Counted from the first letter of the stretch, positions 6,995-15,945 are shown. The stretch: 21,130 nt of DNA from CAYPHJ01 sp964410485 (GCA_964410485.1 CAYPHJ010000081.1:1-21130), one strand, 5' to 3'. A program made the numbers and translations. Notes: a model not told the origin generated them from the letters alone.

Positions 6995-8878
6995 CTAATG
7001 CTTGCCCGCGCCACCGGAGCTGGGAAGTCCCGGCCAATCGAACTCGCTTCCTGTGAGCGCGCGGTCCAGATTAAAGGCAGCGCTGATCAACGCCAGGTGA
7101 GTTAAAGCCTGTGGGAAATTGCCTAACGCCTCGCCGCAGGGGCCGGTCTCTTCTGCATAGAGACCCAAGTGGTTGGAGTAACCGAGCATCTTCTCAAATA
7201 TCAATCGAGCCTCTTCCAGTCGCCTCTTGTCGGTCCGTCCCGATCGGGTCATCGCCTCAACGAGCCAAAAGGTGCACATATTGAAAGTTCCCTCATCTCC
7301 TTCGAGGCCGTCCACTGTTGCCTTTGCATGATAGCGATACACGAGGCTATCGGACATCAAGCCGTTTTTCGTATGACTGGATTTGATCGCATCGATGGTT
7401 TTCAACATCCTGGGGTCCGTTGGTGAAACAAAAAATACCAGCGGCATGAGTAGATTTGCCGCGTCCAATGACTCACTGCCGTAGTACTGAACAAAAGCCT
7501 GAAGGTTTTCGCTCCAGCCTCGAGTTAAAATCTCCTCGTAGATGGCATCACGGTTTTTAAGCCAGTGGTCGCGATCGGCGGGGAAGGAGCGCTTCTCTGC
7601 CAGACGCAAGCCTCGATCCAAGGCAACCCAAGACATTAGTTTGGAGTAGACGAAGTGTTGCGCGTCGCCACGTACCTCCCAGATCCCATGATCCTTCTGC
7701 TGCCAGTTTCGGCAGACCCAGTCCAACAAGCGTCGAACCTCTTTCCAAAGCGAAATAGAAATAGGAGTCCCATATTTGTTGTAGAGATAGATCGAATCAA
7801 GCAACTCGCCGTAGATGTCAGTTTGCTGCTGCTGGTAAGCGCCATTGCCAATGCGTACAGGTCGAGAGCCCCTGTACCCTTCTAAATGCCCCAGGATTTC
7901 CTCACCGAGATCGTGACGGCCGTCGATGCCGTACATAGTTTGCAATGAGCCGTCGGGTTCCAGCTCGTGGCAGCGCGCCTCGAGCCAATCGATAAATCTC
8001 GCGGCCTCGTCCGTAAAGCCAATGCGCATGAGCGCGTACAGTGTAAAAGCGGCATCGCGGATCCACGTGTAACGGTAATCCCAATTACGGCCGCCGCCAA
8101 CGTATTCAGGGAGACTGCAGGTTGGCGCCGCTACGATTGCGCCGGTGGGCTCATAGGTGAGAAGCTTCAGCACGAGAGCAGACCGGTGCACAACTTCTCG
8201 CCATCTCCCTTTGTAAGTACATTTGGAAAGCCAGCGACGCCAGTAACGTACGGTGCCTTCAAAGAGCCTCTCAGCTTCGGTTTCAGTGACAAGATCGACG
8301 CAAGGGGATGCGCGCGGTATTTGCTCGAGAAGAAAAGTCGCGCTTTCTTCTTCGCGCAAGGTAAACTCGGCAAATACGCCTCCTTGTCCATCTTCTTTGA
8401 GCGGCAGTTTCGTCGTTAGTCCAAGGCTCAATGCGGACGAGTGAAAGCCGACCCCTTCGGGGCAATGGACAATTTCATGCGGGTCCCGTGCGTAGTTAAA
8501 AGCTGGGCGACATCCCATACGAAAGTACATCGTCCCTCGAACCACGCACACACGCCGAACGAGTTGATGTTGGCCATGCCACCGGCTGGGGTCCTCTAGA
8601 GGCATGTAGTCGGCAATTTCGCCCACTCCATCGTTCGACAAAAACCGAGTGATTAATACGTTTGTTTCTGGCCAGTAAAACTGTTTGTAGGTTATATTCT
8701 CCGCCTTCGGGCTGATTTGAAACCGGCCACCCTTTTTGTCATCCAAAATGGCGGCAAAAATGCTCGGTGAGTCGAAGTGGGGAAAACAGAGCCAGTCGAT
8801 CGACCCGTTCAGGCCGACCAGTGCCACGGTGTGCAAATCGCCGATAACGCCATAGTTTTCAATGGGTTGGTAAGCCAT
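6995..8878 (-). CDS. Glycoside hydrolase family 15 protein (glucoamylase- or trehalase-like)
   Basis: This is a 627-residue cytoplasmic enzyme of GH15, the inverting family that includes glucoamylase and bacterial trehalase. The N-terminal beta-rich domain opens PIENYGVIGDLHTVALVG and NGSIDWLCFPHFDSPS, the standard start of bacterial members. The (alpha/alpha)6 domain contains GGGRNWDYRYTWIRDAAF near residue 262, a GIWEVRG segment with the likely catalytic acid Glu, and LYAEETG near the C-terminus with the likely base Glu, followed by GNFPQALTHLALISAA. No signal peptide is visible. The ATG at 8878 has no clear ribosome binding site. It would release glucose from glycogen, maltodextrin or trehalose, feeding the pentose phosphate genes upstream. 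The substrate cannot be decided from sequence. It stands 264 bp after the sigma-54 regulator. Confidence 0.92.
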   Translation of the reverse strand: MAYQPIENYGVIGDLHTVALVGLNGSIDWLCFPHFDSPSIFAAILDDKKGGRFQISPKAENITYKQFYWPETNVLITRFLSNDGVGEIADYMPLEDPSRWHGQHQLVRRVCVVRGTMYFRMGCRPAFNYARDPHEIVHCPEGVGFHSSALSLGLTTKLPLKEDGQGGVFAEFTLREEESATFLLEQIPRASPCVDLVTETEAERLFEGTVRYWRRWLSKCTYKGRWREVVHRSALVLKLLTYEPTGAIVAAPTCSLPEYVGGGRNWDYRYTWIRDAAFTLYALMRIGFTDEAARFIDWLEARCHELEPDGSLQTMYGIDGRHDLGEEILGHLEGYRGSRPVRIGNGAYQQQQTDIYGELLDSIYLYNKYGTPISISLWKEVRRLLDWVCRNWQQKDHGIWEVRGDAQHFVYSKLMSWVALDRGLRLAEKRSFPADRDHWLKNRDAIYEEILTRGWSENLQAFVQYYGSESLDAANLLMPLVFFVSPTDPRMLKTIDAIKSSHTKNGLMSDSLVYRYHAKATVDGLEGDEGTFNMCTFWLVEAMTRSGRTDKRRLEEARLIFEKMLGYSNHLGLYAEETGPCGEALGNFPQALTHLALISAAFNLDRALTGSEFDWPGLPSSGGAGKH

Positions 8879-9142
8879 GAAAAGAGTCTAGCAAAGTCAC
8901 CGCGACAAGCCGAGGCTGGTTGGGAACCACCTCGGCCATACACTCTCAACATCCAAATTTGATAAAAGTTCCCTGGTTTGCTCTTCTTGGCTTCTGCGGT
9001 CCTGACCCCGCCAACTGCCACAAGCAGCAATGAGCATTTTCTCCTTCCCGGTCATTCAGCCGGACTTACGCGGGTGTGATCAGCGGGGCTTCTTTTTTCC
9101 GCCGCTAAGACGCCACCTGCCCCAATGTCGCTTTCTTATTTC

Positions 9143-11104
9143 TTAATTGTCGCGTTTGATTCCCAGCTTTTTCATCCGGGCTTCTAACGTCGTGGGTTTA
9201 AGGCCAAGAACTTCAGCGGCGCCTCGCTCACCACTGACTTTCCAGCCGGTCAACCTTAAAGTCCGCAGGATGTGCTCGCGCTCCAACTCCAAAAGAGTGG
9301 GAATAGACTTCTGTACCGGCCCGGTGTCGGACCTCTGAAGCCAGTTTCCTAGATCGAGTTGAGCTCCTTGACTGGTGATCACTGAGCGTTCGATGACGTT
9401 CTCCAGCTCTCTGATATTGCCAGGCCAACGGTAGGTTGACAGCGCTTCCATGGTCTTTTCGCTGATCGTCTCTATCTTCTTTCCAAGTTTCGCGCCGTGC
9501 TTACTAACAAAGTACCTCGCCAAAAGCGGGATATCTTCCCTTCGTTCTCGTAATGGCGGGAGCTGGATAGGAAAAACGTTGAGGCGATAAAACAGGTCCT
9601 GGCGAAACTTTCCTTCTGCCATGGCTTTCTCTAGATCCCGGTTGGTGGCCGCAATGACCCTGACATTGACCTTGATTGTGCCGGAGCCTCCCACTCGTTC
9701 GAACTCTCCTTCCTGGAGCACGCGCAGGAGCTTCGTTTGGAGATCCAGCGGCAGATCGCCGATTTCGTCCAGGAAAATCGTTCCCTCGTCTGCCAGCTCG
9801 AAGCGGCCAATCTTCTTCGTCAGAGCGCCCGTGAAGGCCCCCTTTTCATGACCAAACAGCTCGTCTTCAATCAGTCCGGCCGGAAGCGTAGCGCAGTTCA
9901 CCTTAACCAGCGTGTTGTCCCTTCTCGGGCTGAGGTTATGGAGGGCGCGGGCAACTAACTCTTTTCCCGTGCCGGTCTCGCCGAGGATGAGCACGCTCGC
10001 GTCGGTGGGGGCCACAGTTTCCACGGCTTTCAAGACTCTTTTGATGGCGCGACTGCGCCCGACGATCTCTTCGAAATTGTGTTCTGTCTTGATTTCCTCT
10101 TGAAGATACAGGTTTTGCTGCTCAAGGCGCGCTTTAAGCTGAGCGATCTCCTCGAAAGCCCACATATTCTCCACAGCCAACGAGATTTGCCTGGCGATTT
10201 CCTCAAGCAAGGAAACGTCTTTGGGTGAGTAGCGATCAGTGACCCGACTTGCGACGTTCAGAGTGCCAAAAATTTTACCCCGAGCAACAAGCGGTACTAC
10301 CACGTAAGAGCGGATATCTTGGGCGAAGAGATGTTCCTCGAGTGGAAACTCCCGCTCAGTCGTCAAATCACGTCGAACAAGCGGGCGACCACGATCCAAC
10401 ACCCAGCCTACATGACTCCCTTGCCGCTCAAATTCATTGCCCACTCCGTATTCATATTGTGGCAGGGAAGACCTTTCGAGTGCAAAAATCCGGAAAACGT
10501 CTTTTTCAGGATCGTTAAGGCAAATCGCCGCTCCGTCGAAAGCAACCGCCTCATGGAGAGCGTGCGCAACGGCATGAAATAGTGATGCGCGGTCGAGCTT
10601 GGCAACGATCGCATTATTGATTCCAAGGAGAACGCGCAGACGCTGGGTCCGTTCCTCGACCAGAGTTTCCAGGTTTGCTGAGTAGCGCTTCAACTCCTCT
10701 TCGAGGCGCTTGCGCTCGCTGATGTCGCGAACGAAAGCAATCAGACACTTGCCCCTGGCTACATCAATAACAGAGGCGGAGATTTCGGCAGGAATGGTGA
10801 TTCCAGTTTTGGCGCGGCAGGTGAGCTCGTTGGTCCAACCGTGGCCCTCTTCGTAGACAGATTTCGCAAAGCCGAGAAAGCGGTCCATCTCTTGAGGATG
10901 AATCGCGCTGATCGGCATGGACAGCAGCTCGTCTCGCGAATAGCGCAACAACTCACAGGCTCGAGGATTTGCCTCGACGATCTCATCGCGCTCTGGGTCA
11001 ATCACAAAGATCGCGTCATGGGAATAGCTGAAAATTTTACCATGCAGTTCATCGCGTTCGGCTGTTAACGGCGGGCCGATCGCAATTTTTTCGTATTCTT
11101 CCAT
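9143..11104 (-). CDS. Sigma-54-dependent transcriptional regulator with PAS and GAF sensor domains (FhlA/NorR type)
   Basis: This is a 653-residue enhancer-binding protein that activates RNA polymerase holding sigma-54. A PAS domain (about 22-132, DAIFVIDPERDEIVEANPRA) is followed by a coiled coil (about 130-160). A GAF domain (about 165-312) and a second short coiled coil (about 315-340) come next. The AAA+ domain holds Walker A GETGTGKE (375-382), the sigma-54-contacting GAFTGA loop (422-427) and Walker B TIFLDEIGD with Asp446/Glu447. The Fis-type helix-turn-helix ends the protein (about 627-650, AAEVLGLKPTTLEARM). All catalytic motifs are intact. There is no receiver domain, so it senses a small molecule or redox state itself. 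It has no partner kinase here. Its target promoter is not obvious: I found no clear -24/-12 element. Neighbouring genes are the natural candidates. Confidence 0.95.
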   Translation of the reverse strand: MEEYEKIAIGPPLTAERDELHGKIFSYSHDAIFVIDPERDEIVEANPRACELLRYSRDELLSMPISAIHPQEMDRFLGFAKSVYEEGHGWTNELTCRAKTGITIPAEISASVIDVARGKCLIAFVRDISERKRLEEELKRYSANLETLVEERTQRLRVLLGINNAIVAKLDRASLFHAVAHALHEAVAFDGAAICLNDPEKDVFRIFALERSSLPQYEYGVGNEFERQGSHVGWVLDRGRPLVRRDLTTEREFPLEEHLFAQDIRSYVVVPLVARGKIFGTLNVASRVTDRYSPKDVSLLEEIARQISLAVENMWAFEEIAQLKARLEQQNLYLQEEIKTEHNFEEIVGRSRAIKRVLKAVETVAPTDASVLILGETGTGKELVARALHNLSPRRDNTLVKVNCATLPAGLIEDELFGHEKGAFTGALTKKIGRFELADEGTIFLDEIGDLPLDLQTKLLRVLQEGEFERVGGSGTIKVNVRVIAATNRDLEKAMAEGKFRQDLFYRLNVFPIQLPPLRERREDIPLLARYFVSKHGAKLGKKIETISEKTMEALSTYRWPGNIRELENVIERSVITSQGAQLDLGNWLQRSDTGPVQKSIPTLLELEREHILRTLRLTGWKVSGERGAAEVLGLKPTTLEARMKKLGIKRDN

Positions 11105-11221
11105 CTCTTTCGCGGCAGGCTATTGAATCAAACAGGTCAAGTCAATGAAGACGCAATCGCGCGAGGACCTGCCGTCCACCAAGAACTCCAAGTAGTCCGG
11201 AACAAATGACCTTCGACTCAT

Positions 11222-12700
11222 TTACCGTGAGAAGAGTATCGGCAGCATCAAACCCAGCGTTAAAACTAGAGCCCACAGGGCAGGGGCGGGTGTCCCGGAC
11301 GTCCGCTGTAATCGCTCCCGGCCCGTGCGCCCACGGCCGCGCAAGCTCGGATCGTAACGGCGGAGTAGCAGCTGATAAACCAGCGCTGTTAAAGCTCCGT
11401 ATGCCAGATGTCCGATTAACGAGGGATATGCTCCAAGCGCTAAGGTCAAGGACCAGTGGAGTTCAGCGCCGAGGAAAATCGGCATGAGGGTCAAAGGTCC
11501 CAAAAACCACCAGATCAGCCCGTACACCAAGCCCCATGCCAGCCCGGCTCCATAGGTATAAGCCTCCAGTCGAAATAGAAGACCATATGTGGCGCCTATG
11601 ACGGCACTTATGGTCATGTGCACCAAGAATCCTTCAGCCGCCGACTTAAGACCTATGAGACTGGCCACCACCGGCAGAGCGCCCGTCTCGACCATTACGA
11701 TCGTGAAGGCAAGGCCTCCAGCTATGCTCGCAAGAACACCCATCCCCAGTGCCCGAAGACTACGTGTGCCCGGTCCTTCGGGTTCCCGCATCAAGGGATC
11801 GGCTTCGACAAAAAAAATGTGCCAGAACTTATCCACCATTGAGTAGACCAAGCCCAGGAGAATGCCGTAGATTAAATGGCCCACGAGGGATGGAAAGGCA
11901 GCCTGTGCCGCTACCAGCGACCACTGAACACCCTGGCCCAGCCATACCGGCATGATCGTTAGAGGACCCAAAACCCACCAGATCGCTCCATACCCCAGAC
12001 CCCACGCAATGCTGGAGCCGGGGCTGAGAATATCCAGGCGAAAGAGCACTCCATAACTCGCTCCGATAATGACGCTGATCATGAAGTGGAGAGCGCGTCC
12101 CACATCGGGCGAATCCAAACCCACGAGCGCGGCAACCAGCGGGAAAAAGCCGACCCGCTCCATCCACACGCCGAAAGCGAGCCCTCCGACCAATCCAGCC
12201 AAACCCCCAACAACCGCGGCCAGGAGAAAATCCGGCGTAACCCTGCGCAAAACCGCACGCCCCAAACCATCTACCAGTACGGCTGAAAAGCCCGAGTAAG
12301 CCAAGCCGAGTACAGCACCGTAACCTACCATGTACCCAACAAGCGCTGGAAAAGCTGAACGCGCCGCATCAACAGTCCAAGCTGGCTGGGACTCAGATAG
12401 AAGGGGGAAAAGCGTCAGAGGACCGACAATCCACCAGAGCAGTGCATGTGCTTCTCCCCATAAGAGGCCGGAGCCCGCTGTATTTACGAGTCTTCCCAAG
12501 AAGGCGCCAAATCCCACGCCAATGACTGCGCCGATCAGGACGTGCTCGGCCAGCCAAAGCCACGGATGTAATGATACAACCGCGGAGCCAACAAGTGGCA
12601 ACTGGTCTTGCCCGCCGAACAAGCCGTAAACCGAGCCACCCGCCAAGCCCGCCAGAAGGCCCGGCAGAAGCCGGCGCCAAAGCATATCCGACTCAGCCAC
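11222..12700 (-). CDS. Polytopic membrane protein with three copies of a ~135-residue module
   Basis: I do not recognise a named family. The 492-residue protein is three repeats of one membrane module, at about 11-143, 159-295 and 319-450, plus a final hydrophobic helix. Each repeat has a Gly-rich first helix, a pair ending in GxxYGxLFR, a WW-x-x-GPLTLMP block (about 87-99, 239-251 and 395-407), and an AFPSLVGHLIYG helix. A fourth, divergent copy forms the N-terminus of the upstream NDH-2, with LLWWVVFSLNLFP at the equivalent place. AAGGAGG at 12716-12710 lies 9 nt before GTG 12700, which I chose. GTG 12706 would be only 3 nt from it. The start lies inside the NDH-2 stop region, so the two genes are translationally coupled. 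A partner or anchor for the dehydrogenase is likely but inferred. Confidence 0.8.
   Translation of the reverse strand: MAESDMLWRRLLPGLLAGLAGGSVYGLFGGQDQLPLVGSAVVSLHPWLWLAEHVLIGAVIGVGFGAFLGRLVNTAGSGLLWGEAHALLWWIVGPLTLFPLLSESQPAWTVDAARSAFPALVGYMVGYGAVLGLAYSGFSAVLVDGLGRAVLRRVTPDFLLAAVVGGLAGLVGGLAFGVWMERVGFFPLVAALVGLDSPDVGRALHFMISVIIGASYGVLFRLDILSPGSSIAWGLGYGAIWWVLGPLTIMPVWLGQGVQWSLVAAQAAFPSLVGHLIYGILLGLVYSMVDKFWHIFFVEADPLMREPEGPGTRSLRALGMGVLASIAGGLAFTIVMVETGALPVVASLIGLKSAAEGFLVHMTISAVIGATYGLLFRLEAYTYGAGLAWGLVYGLIWWFLGPLTLMPIFLGAELHWSLTLALGAYPSLIGHLAYGALTALVYQLLLRRYDPSLRGRGRTGRERLQRTSGTPAPALWALVLTLGLMLPILFSR
11351..11746 (-). repeat. Membrane module, repeat unit 3
   Basis: This unit codes the third copy, with LIWWFLGPLTLMP, ATYGLLFRLE and YPSLIGHLAYG. 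It is the closest match to unit 2 in sequence and spacing. Confidence 0.75.
11816..12226 (-). repeat. Membrane module, repeat unit 2
   Basis: This unit codes the second copy, with AIWWVLGPLTIMP, ASYGVLFRLD and FPSLVGHLIYG. A polar linker rich in Glu and Pro separates it from unit 3. Confidence 0.75.
12272..12670 (-). repeat. Membrane module, repeat unit 1
   Basis: This is the first and more divergent copy in the three-repeat protein, with LLWWIVGPLTLFP and FPALVGYMVGYG. It sits between the NDH-2 fused copy and unit 2. Confidence 0.7.
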
Positions 12701-14510
12701 CGCCACCTACCTCCTTGAGCCTCTCTCGCTTGTTTCCGTCGAGATGGCGTTGTGGCGCTGGCGATGAAGGCTTTAGCTCTCTTGCGGTCCGGGGAAAGCT
12801 TATGGTTTGCACGATGTCGCGGGGGAAAAAAAGATCCACGGTCCAGTCCAGCGCCACGCGGATCTTTTTCTCGAGTGTTGGAAGCTTGAGGAGATAAACG
12901 GTCCGCCAGAGCAACCACGCAAACAGGCCTGAAAACTTGAGGCCGTAGATTTCTGCGCAGGCGGTATGATAGCCGAGCACGGCGAAAGAGCCGACGGACC
13001 GATAGCTAAACGACTCTAGCGTGCTGCTCCGAATTGCCGCATGGATGTTGTGAGCCAGCGTGGCCGCTTGACGCAACGCGTACTGGGCAGTGGGCGGGCA
13101 GCGCTCGCCGGTGCGGCTGTCCACGACGGCTGCACAGTCGCCAATGGACCAAACGTGCGAATGACCGACCGCTCGCAAGGTCGCATCGGTCTTAACGGTG
13201 CCGTCCCTTTCCAGGTCCAGGGCCAAGCCCTGGATCAACGGATGCGCCATATTGCCCGCCGTCCACACTAAAGTCTCGGCGGGTATCATTTCTCCGTCGT
13301 TTAGCCGCACGACCTTCGGGAGAACCTCCGCTACGCGAGTCCCGAGCTTGAAGACAACCCCCCGCGCTCTTAGCTTCTCCTGAGCGTACTCTCCCAGCTC
13401 AGCGCTAAGTTCAGGCATGATCCTTTGGCGGGAGTGGACGAGGATCACGGAAACATCTTCTGGTGGTATACGGGGATAAAACCAGAGGGACCCTCGGACG
13501 AAGTCATTCACCGCACCAACGAGCTCGGCCCCCGCAAAGCCTCCGCCCGCGACAACAAAGGTCAGAAGCGTCTTTCTTCTCTCCGAAAGGGGCTCGGCAT
13601 CAGCGCGTTCCAACATTTCGATGACGTGGTTGCGGAGCAAAGTGGCATCTTCCAATGATTTGAAGCTCAAGGCTTGTCCTTCTACACCCGGAAGGCTAAA
13701 AAAATTGGGGACAGAGCCTACGGCGAGAACCAGGTGGTCATAGGGGACGCTGCGGTGCTCATGCTCTTCGCCAGAAGCGAGCCTCACCAGGCGCTGCGAG
13801 AAATCTACGGTCGTTACCTCCCCCCGGATAACCTGAACCCAACGGAAGAAAGCCCGCAAAGGGCTGCTGACGTGCTGCGGCTCGACGCTGCCCGCCGTCA
13901 CTTCCGAGAGCATCGGAGTAAACAGTAGGTGGTTGGTGTTGCTGATCAGCGTGATCGCCACACTCTCATCCCTTTCGAAGAGTCTCTCGAGATGCTGCGC
14001 GGTGGCGACACCCGCGCAGCCACCCCCGACGATAACAATACGGTGTCGCACCGGAGGCCGCCGAGGTATCATTGCTGGCGCGCCAGAGGCCCCGAGGTCC
14101 GAGAGAACGTGATAACCGATCCCAACGATTCCGCCCTGAAAGAGGTAACCGAAGAGATAGGGCAAGGCCGTCGCGGCAGCTTCGACCTGCCACTCGGGCC
14201 CTCTACCGAGGGCTATGGGAAAAAGATTGAGTGAGAAAACAACCCACCACAGCAGGCCATAAGCCAGCCCGCTCACCAGACTTTCCGCCCGGCTTACAGG
14301 CATAGGGTCAAAAAACAAGGCGTAGGTGCTACCGAGAACGCCGCTGAGACCTAAGTGAACCAATAACCCACCGAGCGAATCGGGCACCGGACCAAAAGCT
14401 CCAGTTCCAGCCAGCCCCGGTAGCCAGAATACAAGGCCGGCGTATACCGCGCCGGCTAGAAGACCGGCCAGCAAACCCCTCGTGACCCGCCAGCCGAAAA
14501 TCTTTATCAT
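12693..14510 (-). CDS. Type II NADH dehydrogenase (NDH-2-like) fused to an N-terminal membrane module
   Basis: This is a 605-residue flavoprotein. Residues about 12-137 form a hydrophobic module with WW at 88-89, absent from ordinary NDH-2 enzymes of about 430 residues. The dehydrogenase follows: an FAD-binding VGGGCAGVATA (161-171), LLFTPMLSEVTAGSVEP with the adenine-side contacts, an NADH-binding VAGGGFAGAELVG (320-332), and IGDCA (456-460). CPPTAQYALRQA (471-482) matches the quinone-site motif of NDH-2. The C-terminal region carries hydrophobic helices (about 520-545) for membrane contact. It would pass electrons from NADH to quinone without pumping protons. No good ribosome binding site precedes ATG 14510. 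The gene ends in TGA, overlapping the start of the three-repeat membrane protein. The fused module probably docks that partner. Confidence 0.9.
   Translation of the reverse strand: MIKIFGWRVTRGLLAGLLAGAVYAGLVFWLPGLAGTGAFGPVPDSLGGLLVHLGLSGVLGSTYALFFDPMPVSRAESLVSGLAYGLLWWVVFSLNLFPIALGRGPEWQVEAAATALPYLFGYLFQGGIVGIGYHVLSDLGASGAPAMIPRRPPVRHRIVIVGGGCAGVATAQHLERLFERDESVAITLISNTNHLLFTPMLSEVTAGSVEPQHVSSPLRAFFRWVQVIRGEVTTVDFSQRLVRLASGEEHEHRSVPYDHLVLAVGSVPNFFSLPGVEGQALSFKSLEDATLLRNHVIEMLERADAEPLSERRKTLLTFVVAGGGFAGAELVGAVNDFVRGSLWFYPRIPPEDVSVILVHSRQRIMPELSAELGEYAQEKLRARGVVFKLGTRVAEVLPKVVRLNDGEMIPAETLVWTAGNMAHPLIQGLALDLERDGTVKTDATLRAVGHSHVWSIGDCAAVVDSRTGERCPPTAQYALRQAATLAHNIHAAIRSSTLESFSYRSVGSFAVLGYHTACAEIYGLKFSGLFAWLLWRTVYLLKLPTLEKKIRVALDWTVDLFFPRDIVQTISFPRTARELKPSSPAPQRHLDGNKRERLKEVGGGG
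14100..14477 (-). repeat. Membrane module fused to the NDH-2 N-terminus (fourth copy)
   Basis: This segment encodes residues about 12-137 of the NDH-2 protein. It shares the Gly-rich first helix, the STYALFF segment (parallel to ATYGLLF), the WW block LLWWVVFSLNLFP and the ALPYLFGYLFQGG helix with the three copies in the downstream gene. Confidence 0.65.
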
Positions 14511-14571
14511 GGGAAGCTGTCAAATTAAGATCAAAAGTCCCCTGAACCAAAGCAAGAACCTGCGAAGCGAC

Positions 14572-15945
14572 TTATTCCAGTGGCTTGAGTTCGCCTAACA
14601 TCGTGGGAATCAGCTCCGTGACTGTAGGATGAATGTGCATCGCGCGCTGGATTACCGTATAGGGTGCTTTGGCGTACATAACATCCAAAACTGAGTGAAT
14701 AATCTCATCGCCTCCGGTTCCCAGAATAGCCGCCCCCAAGATTTCGCGGCTCTCCGCATCGACCAGGATTTTCATGAAGCCTTGCGTCTCGCTTTTTTCG
14801 ACGGCGCGCGCTACGCGAGTCATGGGTCTTTTGCCGATCAGTGCTTTGCGACCGGACGCCCGCACCTGGGCTTCAGTCATGCCGGCGCGCCCCAGCGGAG
14901 GATCGATGAATAATCCGTAGGTCAGAATGCGGTCGCTGACGCGGCGCGGATCGTTTTCGAGCAAATTAGCCGCCACAATCTCATAGTCATTGTATGAAGT
15001 GTGGGTGAAGGCTCCCTTCCCATTACAATCACCGAGCGCCCAGACACCCGGTACATTCGTGCGAAGCTGATCATCGACTCTGATGTATCCGCGTTGATCC
15101 GTTTCCACTCCAGCCTTTTCCAGGCCCAAATCATCCGTGTTGGGATGCCTCCCGACTGCTAGCAAGATATGGCACCCCGTGACTTCCCTGGGCCCGCCAT
15201 TGCATTCTACCTTGGCAAGCACTCTGTCACCTTGCTTTTCTGCCCTCACACATTCCGCATTGAGCTGGATATTGACTCCTTCGTTTTCCAGGATTTCTTT
15301 GATGGCCTCCGACACATCCTCGTCTTCTCGCTCGATGAGCCGGGGTCCTCTTTGGATGATCGTTACCTGGCTGCCAAAGCGCCGGTACATCTGACCAAAC
15401 TCCAGACCGATGTAACTTCCACCTACGACAATCAGGTGCTCCGGCAAAAAGTCCACATCCATCATGCTGGAGTTTGTGAGACAGGGAACATCTTCAAAGC
15501 CCGGTGGAACCGTGGCCCGGGCTCCCACGTTAATGAAAATCTTCTCGGCTTCCAGGGACTCACCGTTAACGCCGACAACCTGGGGTCCCAGAAAACTTGC
15601 GTGACCTTCAAACACGCTCAGATTTTTTGTGTTCTTGAGCCAGTTTTCGACACCGTTGTTGGACTTCGCCACTATCGCGTCTTTGCGCGCCTTGACCTTC
15701 TGCATATCCACCGTGATCGGCCCGCCGATCATAACCCCGAAGTCCGTCGCACGCCTGGCCATGTAGGCCGCACGCGCGCTGGCAACCAGGGCCTTGGTCG
15801 GAATTCAGCCCGTGTTAACGCACGTGCCGCCAAATAATTTGCGCTCGATGATCGCGACCTTCATCCCGACTCCCGCCAACCTCGTTGCCAGCGATGGTCC
15901 GGACTGGCCCGTGCCGATGACTATGGCATCGTATTTTGTTGTCAT
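14572..15945 (-). CDS. FAD-dependent disulfide reductase of the MerA/RclA type, candidate selenoprotein (CxxxxU)
   Basis: This is a pyridine nucleotide-disulfide oxidoreductase of 457 residues, normal for the family. FAD site: VIGTGQSGPSLATRLA (about 9-24). The active site reads GGTCVNTG, then TGA at residue 47, then IPTKALVASAR. Relatives have CVNxGC, so the second, flavin-proximal cysteine of the redox pair is replaced by a proposed selenocysteine. The NAD(P) site is VVGGSYIGLEFGQMY. The C-terminal dimer domain keeps the catalytic HPTVTE (His439, Glu444). The C-terminal Cys pair of true mercuric reductases is absent, so the closest match is the RclA-like class. Start ATG 15945 has GGAGGGAG five bases upstream. 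The gene ends in TAA. It lies 173 bp after zwf and 61 bp before NDH-2. Its substrate may be a metal, a disulfide or a reactive species. Confidence 0.85.
15779..15800 (-). promoter_or_regulatory. Candidate SECIS region in the disulfide reductase gene
   Basis: Two alternative hairpins follow the TGA on the minus strand. CGACCA pairs with UGGUUG around the loop AGGCCC, six pairs with a G near the loop start, but the loop begins only 11 nt after the codon. Alternatively CUGG pairs with CCAG around UUG, with the loop at 20 nt. Neither is as strong as the hairpin in the YedE-like gene. Confidence 0.35.
15805..15807 (-). other. In-frame TGA, proposed selenocysteine codon of the disulfide reductase
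   Basis: This TGA is codon 47, four residues after Cys42-V-N-T-G, and it is followed by the conserved IPTK. The frame is open for 46 codons before it and 410 after it. Confidence 0.75.

Noticed and set aside
9079..9107. Possible terminator hairpin after the sigma-54 regulator (AGCGG ... CCGCT)
   Set aside because: It has only five base pairs around a loop of about 15 bases and no T run after the stem on the minus strand.
14572..15945. Calling the disulfide reductase a true mercuric reductase (merA)
   Set aside because: The N-terminal metal-binding domain and C-terminal cysteine pair are missing, and no merR, merT or merP genes are nearby.
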